DNA of 7,744 nucleotides, taken from assembly GCA_964447445.1 (NCBI GenBank), contig CAYUSW010000104.1:1-7744 (forward strand). The letters are read 5' to 3'. A program made the position numbers and the translations under genes. How positions within the stretch are numbered: the stretch's first letter is position 1; each line of letters begins with the position of its first letter. Shown piece after piece: positions 5,571-7,744 of this stretch. Origin of the DNA: CAIOGO01 sp964447445 (GTDB taxonomy: Bacteria; Bipolaricaulota; Bipolaricaulia; UBA7950; UBA9294). Under the pieces are notes generated by a model, which saw nothing but the letters and a program-made list of their open reading frames with translations, was not told the origin of the DNA and searched no databases.

Positions 5571-5749
5571 CCATCTCCCTGCCCTGTGCGGCGGAGGAGT
5601 CCGCCGCGAAGCGGATCAGGCGCTTCGTCTCGCTTCCTGAAGCGGAGTCTGGAGTTGCGATCGATTGGCAGCACGAGCCGCATACGTCGGGAAGCGTTCT
5701 GAACACTGCGCGCACGAGGTGCGTGGGAACTGATGAAACGATTGGCCAT
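5567..5749 (-). CDS. Possible 60-residue basic ORF, stop overlapping the recombinase start
   Basis: It runs from ATG 5749 to TGA 5567-5569, and that TGA overlaps the recombinase ATG as ATGA, a common sign of coupled translation. An AGGCAGG sequence lies about 4 nt upstream of the ATG, and the predicted recombinase promoter is about 50 bp further upstream, so the ORF would be on the same mRNA. The product is very Arg-rich (about one residue in four) with no recognisable domain and no similarity I can see to an integrase N-terminal domain. Much of its length is also occupied by strong hairpins, so it may simply be leader RNA that happens to stay open in GC-rich DNA. Confidence 0.25.
   Translation of the reverse strand: MANRFISSHAPRARSVQNASRRMRLVLPIDRNSRLRFRKRDEAPDPLRGGLLRRTGQGDG
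5588..5644 (-). promoter_or_regulatory. Hairpin-rich leader directly upstream of the recombinase
   Basis: Three stems are possible: GCGGCGGA/TCCGCCGC (5588-5595 with 5600-5607, 8 bp, 4-nt loop); CGAAGCG/CGCTTCG (5607-5613 with 5621-5627, 7 bp, 7-nt loop); and CGCTTC/GAAGCG (5631-5636 with 5639-5644, tight 2-nt loop). Four copies of the same six-base word in alternating orientation allow more than one pairing, as in attenuators. The first stem ends about 18 nt before the recombinase ATG. Structure is seen directly; an attenuation role is inference. Confidence 0.4.
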
Positions 5750-5766
5750 GTTGCCTGCCTCTTCGG

Positions 5767-5814
5767 AGTACGTTCTTTGCGTATTCTGCGTACTATATCG
5801 CTATCATACAGCGA
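5767..5814 (-). promoter_or_regulatory. Operator-like repeat cluster at the recombinase promoter
   Basis: AGTACG (5767-5772) and CGTACT (5789-5794) form a 6-bp inverted repeat. Inside it TGCGTA occurs twice (5778-5783 and 5787-5792) with a 9-bp period. TCGCT (5798-5802) and AGCGA (5810-5814) form a second inverted repeat that brackets the predicted -10 box. Such a cluster over a transcription start is typical of repressor or auto-regulator sites, or of recombinase arm sites. The repeats are seen directly; the protein that binds is unknown. Confidence 0.4.
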
Positions 5815-5831
5815 GCGGGGTGAGAAGGCAA
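5803..5831 (-). promoter_or_regulatory. Sigma70-like promoter for the recombinase module
   Basis: On the minus strand, TTGCCT (5826-5831) is followed by a 17-bp spacer and TATGAT (5803-5808): four of six and five of six matches to the consensus at ideal spacing, in the AT-rich pocket of the window. Transcription would start near 5796 and read into the hairpin leader and the recombinase. The -35 box overlaps a perfect 8-bp inverted repeat, CAAGCGCG-AAA-CGCGCTTG (5829-5847), which could be an operator. Confidence 0.55.
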
Positions 5832-5998
5832 GCGCGAAACGCGCTTGTCTTCGCTCGTCAGGTAATCGGAAGCGACATGGATGCCGATCAGGACGCGTTC
5901 CCGCGATCGTCCGCGCGGACCTGCCAGTGTGCGGAGAAGCGATCATGGCACGGAGGGTCGGATCTCATCTCTCGCCGTCAAGACGTAGGAATCCAGCC

Positions 5999-6045
5999 GT
6001 GGGAGCCGGCCGCAGTCGGCCCCGGGAAGTCCCGCGGTCTCCCAC
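5999..6045. other. Potential three-way-junction structure upstream of the GNAT gene
   Basis: An outer 7-bp stem GTGGGAG/CTCCCAC (5999-6005 with 6039-6045) encloses two hairpins: GGCCG-CAGT-CGGCC (6008-6021) and CGGG-AAGT-CCCG (6023-6034). All three stems are perfect. It ends 64 nt before the GNAT ATG. It could be a structured leader if transcription starts upstream, or a DNA-level site; GC-rich chance pairing is possible. No known riboswitch consensus was recognised. Confidence 0.3.
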
Positions 6046-6097
6046 CACAGAAGGACGTGGGCCCGCAGCGCGCACGGGACGGCATGCACGCCTTAGG

Positions 6098-6103
6098 TAG
6101 AAT
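6098..6103 (+). promoter_or_regulatory. Candidate -10 box for a leaderless GNAT transcript
   Basis: TAGAAT (five of six matches to TATAAT) ends 6 nt before the GNAT ATG at 6110, which would place the transcription start on or next to the A of the ATG. No Shine-Dalgarno precedes this ATG or the next in-frame ATG at 6122. This spacing is the known pattern of leaderless genes in several GC-rich phyla. No good -35 box is visible. Confidence 0.4.
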
Positions 6104-6109
6104 ACGCCC

Positions 6110-7144
6110 ATGTCTGGCAAGATGAGCAGGAGACACTGGCCGGCAGGCTGGTCAGATCGTGCCCCCACCCTGGCCGATGTCGATCGCGTTGTGGAGATGC
6201 TGAATGCGCGGTCGCAGAAGTCCCGCGGCGCGAGCCAGTCCACACGAGCGCGCGTCGAGTCGTGGTGGGAGAAACCAGGCTTCGCCCTTGAGACGGACAT
6301 GCGCCTCGCGCTCGATCCAGATAGCGTCGTCGCCGGGCTGGCATTCATCCTCGCCGATGGCAAGCCGTACACACAGATCGGATGCTCCGCTGTGGTCCAC
6401 CCGCAGTACGAGGATGACGCCCTGCTCTGGGATTGGCTCACGAGCTGGAGCCTCCGTCGTGCAGCCGAACTCGTGCCCCTCGCAGCTCTAGGGCTCCGCG
6501 TCGCGGCAACCTGCGCCGCTCTTCCTGAGGACTGGGCACACTGTGCGGCGCTCGAACGCGCCGGCCTCACGCCCGTCCGGGTCGAGAGTCACATGCGAAT
6601 CGACCTCAACTCGCCCGCGCCCATCGCGCAGTGGCCGGACGGCATTTCGGTACGCATCGCCGACCTGGACGCCGACGTGGACGTCATCGTCGCGACATAC
6701 CTCGAAGCCATGCGTGACCACTGGGGCTACGTCGAGCGGCCGCGCGCTGAGGTCCTCGCGAGCTTCGTGAGCGAGATCGAAAGCCGCTGCGGCCCCATGG
6801 ACCCGACGCTCTGCTTCCTCGCGATCGCAGGAGCTGAGATCGTCGGCGTTTCCCTCTGCATTGACGGTCTTCCGGACGACCCGACGGGCGGCTACGTCTA
6901 TGAGCTCTGCATCCGCCCGGCGTGGCGGAAGCGGGGTATCGCACTCGCGCTCCTGCATCACGCGTTTGCCGAGTTCTGCCGCCGCGGTCGCACCGCCGTC
7001 GAGCTCGACGTGGACTCCGAGAGCCTCACGGGGGCACTCCGCCTGTACGAACGTGCTGGAATGCGGGCCGTGCAGCAATCCGTAACCTACGAGAAGGAGC
7101 TGCGCCCGGGCATCGACCTTGCAACACGCGAGCTCTCGGCGTAG
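6110..7144 (+). CDS. Two-domain GNAT family N-acetyltransferase
   Basis: 344 residues, two tandem GNAT folds, as in mycothiol synthase-like proteins and many uncharacterised tandem GNATs. The N-terminal copy (about 15-165) has the strand and helix order of the fold, but its acetyl-CoA loop region (VVHPQYEDDALLWDWL, 95-110) lacks the R/Q-x-x-G-x-G/A signature, so it is probably a non-catalytic or substrate-binding half. The C-terminal copy (about 178-330) has VGVSLCIDG, then GGYVYELCIRPAWRKRGIALALL with the acetyl-CoA loop R273-K-R-G276-I-A278, then ELDVDSESLTGALRLYERAGM (298-318), a standard motif B ending. The reaction is acetyl transfer from acetyl-CoA to an amine; the acceptor cannot be told. 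It is cytoplasmic. It is divergent from the recombinase and convergent with the dehydrogenase, so it stands alone. It has no ribosome site, and a -10-like box ends 6 nt upstream, suggesting a leaderless mRNA. It ends with TAG. Confidence 0.88.
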   Translation: MSGKMSRRHWPAGWSDRAPTLADVDRVVEMLNARSQKSRGASQSTRARVESWWEKPGFALETDMRLALDPDSVVAGLAFILADGKPYTQIGCSAVVHPQYEDDALLWDWLTSWSLRRAAELVPLAALGLRVAATCAALPEDWAHCAALERAGLTPVRVESHMRIDLNSPAPIAQWPDGISVRIADLDADVDVIVATYLEAMRDHWGYVERPRAEVLASFVSEIESRCGPMDPTLCFLAIAGAEIVGVSLCIDGLPDDPTGGYVYELCIRPAWRKRGIALALLHHAFAEFCRRGRTAVELDVDSESLTGALRLYERAGMRAVQQSVTYEKELRPGIDLATRELSA

Positions 7145-7167
7145 CGAGGGGGCGGCGACTGCCGCGG

Positions 7168-7200
7168 CCTCCGCGTCGCTCCGCGCGCTCCGCGGTGGAA
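7168..7200 (+). repeat. Intergenic repeat copy 1
   Basis: Contains CTCCGCGCGCTCCGCGGTG at 7179-7197. The longer stretch CCTCCGCG-CGCTC-GCGCGCTC-GCGGT matches copy 4 at nearly every position. With the inverted copy at 7214-7243 it forms an imperfect hairpin (7179-7196 with 7215-7232, 15 of 18 positions, 18-nt loop) about 35 nt after the GNAT stop codon, so it could also serve as the GNAT 3' end structure. Confidence 0.6.
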
Positions 7201-7213
7201 CTGCCGGAAGCTC

Positions 7214-7243
7214 AACCGCAGAGGACGCGGAGATCGCAGAGAG
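7214..7243 (-). repeat. Intergenic repeat copy 2, inverted
   Basis: AACCGCAGAGGACGCGGAG continued by ATCGCAGAGAG is the reverse complement of the same element (CTCCGCGTCCTCTGCGGTT). It is the only copy found in this orientation. Confidence 0.55.
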
Positions 7244-7337
7244 AAAGGACTACAGCGAAGCCTTGACTCCCCTTCCTAACGAAGCGCAGAGCCCAGGTCT
7301 AGATCGCCTACCCTTACCTCCGTGACTCTCTCAGTAC

Positions 7338-7400
7338 CCTCTGCGCGGCGCTCTGCGGTGAGGCCGGCCCGGTGTCGGGAATAGGGTTTGTGTCCCGGTC
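7338..7400 (+). repeat. Intergenic repeat copy 3 plus linked module
   Basis: CCTCTGCGCGGCGCTCTGCG then GTGAGG (7338-7363) is followed directly by a second module, CCGGCCCGGTGT...GTGTCCCGGTC (7364-7400). The same order is repeated in copy 4, giving a composite unit of about 65 bp. Confidence 0.6.
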
Positions 7401-7454
7401 GGTGACACTACAGACCGCACAGCAGGCAGCTGAGTCGGCGTCCGCCCCCGGCCG

Positions 7455-7520
7455 CCTCCGCGCCGCTCTGCGCGCTCTGCGGTAAAGTCCGGCCGGTGTA
7501 GTCGGATTCGTGCCCCGGTC
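7455..7520 (+). repeat. Intergenic repeat copy 4 plus linked module
   Basis: CCTCCGCGCCGCTCTGCGCG then CTCTGCGGTAAAG (7455-7487) is followed by CCGGCCGGTGT...GTGCCCCGGTC (7489-7520). The inner parts of the second module differ from copy 3 while both ends are kept, suggesting selection or recombination at the ends. Confidence 0.6.
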
Positions 7521-7533
7521 CTTCCTCTCACTG

Positions 7534-7557
7534 CCCTCTGCGCGCTCCGCGGTGAAG
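7534..7557 (+). repeat. Intergenic repeat copy 5, truncated
   Basis: CCCTCTGCGCGCTCCGCGGT then GAAG, without the second module. It ends 11 bp from the dehydrogenase stop codon. Read on the minus strand it lies just downstream of that gene. Confidence 0.55.
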
Positions 7558-7568
7558 CGCTTGTCCCT

Positions 7569-7744
7569 TCACACCGTGATGACGATCTTGCCGCGGGCGT
7601 GACCTTGTTCGAGATAGCGGATGGCCTCGGGAACCTGATCGAGCGGGTAGGTTCGGTCGATCACGGGCGTGACCTTCCCGGCCTCGATGAGGCCCGAGAG
7701 GAACTCGAGATCCGCCGAGCTTCGCTTCGCCACAACGGTCTTCA
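7569..7744 (-). CDS. Zinc-type (MDR) NAD(P)-dependent alcohol dehydrogenase, C-terminal fragment
   Basis: The last 57 codons of a medium-chain dehydrogenase/reductase; the gene continues past the right edge. Visible: LEFLSGLIEAGKVTPVIDRTYPLDQVPEAIRYLEQGHARGKIVITV, shown here in its parts as LEFLSGLIEAGK, VTPVIDRTYPL, VPEAIRYLEQ and GHARGKIVITV. This is the standard C-terminal helix-strand-helix-strand of the quinone oxidoreductase-like alcohol dehydrogenases. The cofactor and zinc sites are not in the window, so substrate and zinc dependence are unknown. It ends with TGA at 7569-7571, exactly at the normal family end. It converges with the GNAT gene across the repeat-bearing gap. Confidence 0.88.
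   Translation of the reverse strand, partial: KTVVAKRSSADLEFLSGLIEAGKVTPVIDRTYPLDQVPEAIRYLEQGHARGKIVITV

Larger units (their letters stand above)
5571..6109. other. 539-bp divergent intergenic region between the recombinase and GNAT genes
   Basis: No ORF here resembles a known protein. The left part (5571-5645) is a chain of hairpins just upstream of the recombinase. The middle (5767-5847) holds the predicted minus-strand promoter and a dense cluster of inverted and direct repeats, and is the most AT-rich stretch of the window. The right part (5999-6045) can fold into a branched structure, and 6098-6103 is a candidate -10 box for the GNAT gene. Between about 5850 and 5995 nothing recognisable is seen. 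Longer open frames here lack ribosome sites or run over the recombinase, so they are treated as non-coding. Confidence 0.6.
7145..7568. other. 424-bp convergent intergenic region carrying a repeat family
   Basis: No gene is supported here. The region contains at least five copies of a GC-rich CTCTGCGCGCTCTGCGGT-type element and two copies of a linked second module, listed separately. Between 7244 and 7337 and between 7401 and 7454 nothing recognisable is seen. Open frames across it follow the repeat composition and have no ribosome sites. Confidence 0.65.

Noticed and set aside
5767..5814. Xer dif site.
   Set aside because: The arms do not match the dif consensus and the spacing of the inverted repeats is not the 6-8 bp of a dif core.
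5344..5946. A 200-codon open frame on the minus strand upstream of and into the recombinase.
   Set aside because: It runs through the first third of the recombinase in another frame, crosses the predicted promoter, and has no ribosome site or known domain.
7145..7568. CRISPR array.
   Set aside because: The repeats are GC-rich, imperfect, unevenly spaced, one is inverted, and there are no spacers of constant length or cas genes.

Overview
This window is GC-rich bacterial DNA with seven genes or gene pieces on the minus strand, one clear gene on the plus strand, and a gene fragment running off the right edge. The organism cannot be named from the sequence. A membrane polyferredoxin next to an iron-sulfur cysteine desulfidase suggests an anaerobic or microaerophilic lifestyle. 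A family of short GC-rich intergenic repeats, a two-domain acetyltransferase with no ribosome binding site, and frequent TAG stops fit an environmental, poorly sampled lineage better than a model organism.

Layout on the minus strand, read right to left in transcription order. From about 5830 down to 4442 is a small accessory module. It has a sigma70-like promoter with operator-like inverted and direct repeats, a hairpin-rich leader, a short tyrosine recombinase (catalytic domain only), a 27-residue basic peptide with a strong Shine-Dalgarno sequence, and a 69-residue Cys/His protein of zinc-ribbon type. From 4267 to 3014 is an S41/IRBP-type peptidase split by an in-frame TGA exactly where the family normally has a Trp codon. 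Then come a NIPSNAP-family protein (2878-2552), an L-cysteine desulfidase (2444-1134) and a NapH/NosR-like membrane polyferredoxin (1019-15).

On the plus strand a two-domain GNAT acetyltransferase (6110-7144) runs divergently from the recombinase module. It converges on the C-terminal end of a zinc-type alcohol dehydrogenase (7569 to the right edge, minus strand). The 424-bp gap between these two carries at least five copies of a GC-rich element, two of them joined to a second conserved module.

The desulfidase (cysteine to pyruvate, sulfide and ammonia) and the polyferredoxin may both belong to anaerobic sulfur and electron metabolism, but each has its own Shine-Dalgarno sequence and there is a 114-bp gap, so functional linkage is inference. 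The strongest items for follow-up are the TGG-to-TGA break in the peptidase, the replacement of two of the six active-site residues in the recombinase, the recombinase-linked small ORFs, and the composite repeats.
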